Origin: Pectobacterium sp013449375
GTDB taxonomy: Bacteria > Pseudomonadota > Gammaproteobacteria > Enterobacterales > Enterobacteriaceae
NCBI RefSeq assembly: GCF_048593165.1
Contig: NZ_CP184271.1
DNA length: 64,000 nucleotides
Strand: one strand, 5' to 3'
Positions 63,334 to 64,000 of the stretch are shown here, in pieces. How positions within the stretch are numbered: position 1 is the stretch's first letter; each line of letters starts with the position of its first letter. The translations under genes were made by a program, and so were the position numbers. Below the pieces are notes generated by a model. It was not told the DNA's origin. It saw only the letters and a program-made list of their open reading frames with translations, and did no database searches.

Positions 63334-64000
63334 ATGCCTCACGCTGCTGAACTCCCTCTGACGTTACGCCTCGCGACCTTTGCCCACCGATTGACGATTC
63401 AGGACATTCCCGCTGCGTTAAGACGAAAAATCGTGCTGCATTTTATCGACAGTCTGGGTTGCGGCATTGCCGGTGCGAGTAGCCAGGTGGTGCGGGACTG
63501 CGCGCGTGTCACCCGCCTGCACTACGCGGCAGGCAACAACTTAGTATTGGATGGCGGCGCACCGCTGGCGGCCATTGGCGCGGCGTTTTTGAATGCGGCG
63601 GCGATTAATGCGCTGGATTACGATGATGGCTATGAGGTTGCCGGACGCGGTATGGGACACCCCGGTGCCACGCTGGTTGCTGCTGCGCTGGCGGCACTCG
63701 GATCGCGCCCGATTGACGGTAAAACGCTGATCTGTACGCTGGCCGCCGCGTATGAAATTAATGGTCGGATCATTCAGTCTCAGCAGCCGAGTCAGGCACG
63801 TTTTCAGCAGGTTTACGGTGTGTGTCAGCACGAATCCGTTGGGGCGGCAGTGGCCTACGGATTACTCACAGGATGTGATGCCGCAGAATTAGAGAACGCT
63901 ATCGGTCTGGCGGCGTCGCTGACGCCGTTGCCCAGCTTGCACAAATACAACTGGCAGCAGCGTCCGCTGGTGTCTTTCAAGGATTACAACGCCCCCGCGG
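63334..64000 (+). CDS. MmgE/PrpD family protein, N-terminal part
   Basis: 222 codons to the window end; the gene continues. It has LRRKIVLHFIDSLGCGIAG, AAFLNAAAINALDYDDGYEV and GHPGATLVAAALAAL, typical of the 2-methylcitrate dehydratase-like MmgE/PrpD family, whose members also include dehydratases and epimerases of other substrates. The ATG at 63334 follows GGCGGA by 6 nt; ATG 63328 is in frame. Divergent from the amino acid transporter and aminotransferase. Confidence 0.88.
   Translation, partial: MPHAAELPLTLRLATFAHRLTIQDIPAALRRKIVLHFIDSLGCGIAGASSQVVRDCARVTRLHYAAGNNLVLDGGAPLAAIGAAFLNAAAINALDYDDGYEVAGRGMGHPGATLVAAALAALGSRPIDGKTLICTLAAAYEINGRIIQSQQPSQARFQQVYGVCQHESVGAAVAYGLLTGCDAAELENAIGLAASLTPLPSLHKYNWQQRPLVSFKDYNAPA

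Overview
The window reads as chromosomal DNA of an enterobacterium of the soft-rot group, most likely Pectobacterium. Many core proteins (NuoJ-N, ElaB, YbiT, YlaC, YdcR, FdhE, YehS) closely resemble Escherichia coli proteins. The mix of a Klebsiella-type assimilatory nas operon, a hutWX/chuY haem module and a second CydAB-type oxidase is more typical of Pectobacterium. The genus call is from memory of gene content, not from a search.

Layout. 1-5473: 3' end of the nuo (complex I) operon (nuoJ partial, K, L, M, N) and a strong terminator, then elaB. 6.0-10.0 kb: a 32-codon small gene with its own promoter and terminator, a GNAT acetyltransferase plus PhzF-like pair, and the ABC-F gene ybiT. 10.3-12.8 kb: Fur-box-preceded hutW-hutX-chuY (anaerobic haem degradation). 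12.9-18.0 kb: ylaC, a class I glutamine amidotransferase, a ydcR-like MocR regulator, fdhE and yidHG-like membrane genes. 18.2-21.0 kb: a complete cytochrome bd operon (cydA-cydB-cydX type). 21.6-24.3 kb: an orphan phage tail fibre plus assembly gene. 24.6-37.4 kb: the nitrate assimilation locus nasR / nasF-E-D-(C.B fusion)-A-cobA, with sigma-54 promoters and an attenuator leader. 37.4-40.0 kb: an Rpn-nuclease remnant, yehS, and an ArsR/Old-Yellow-Enzyme pair.

40.4-57.5 kb is an accessory region built of small regulator-plus-reductase modules: GST/SDR/LysR, a monooxygenase plus thioredoxin-reductase-like pair with TetR, an arylamine N-acetyltransferase, TetR plus an NTF2-like protein, a glutamine amidotransferase abutting a truncated LysR gene, an IS110-family element, and TetR/nemA/SDR/SDR/membrane/MDR. 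Composition changes along it and several genes are broken, which points to repeated horizontal acquisition and decay. 57.8-64.0 kb returns to a more uniform background: an exported MORN-repeat protein, a class IV aminotransferase, an amino-acid ABC transporter (ATPase plus two permeases) and the start of a divergent MmgE/PrpD gene.

The most notable points are the in-frame nasC-nasB gene fusion that keeps the old internal start, the IS110 element with a predicted structured bridge-RNA region, two neighbouring genes with single-base lesions (an AUA in place of the start codon, and an internal amber), a probably leaderless self-regulated TetR gene, and the short gene at 6451-6549. I saw no tRNA, rRNA or CRISPR array.
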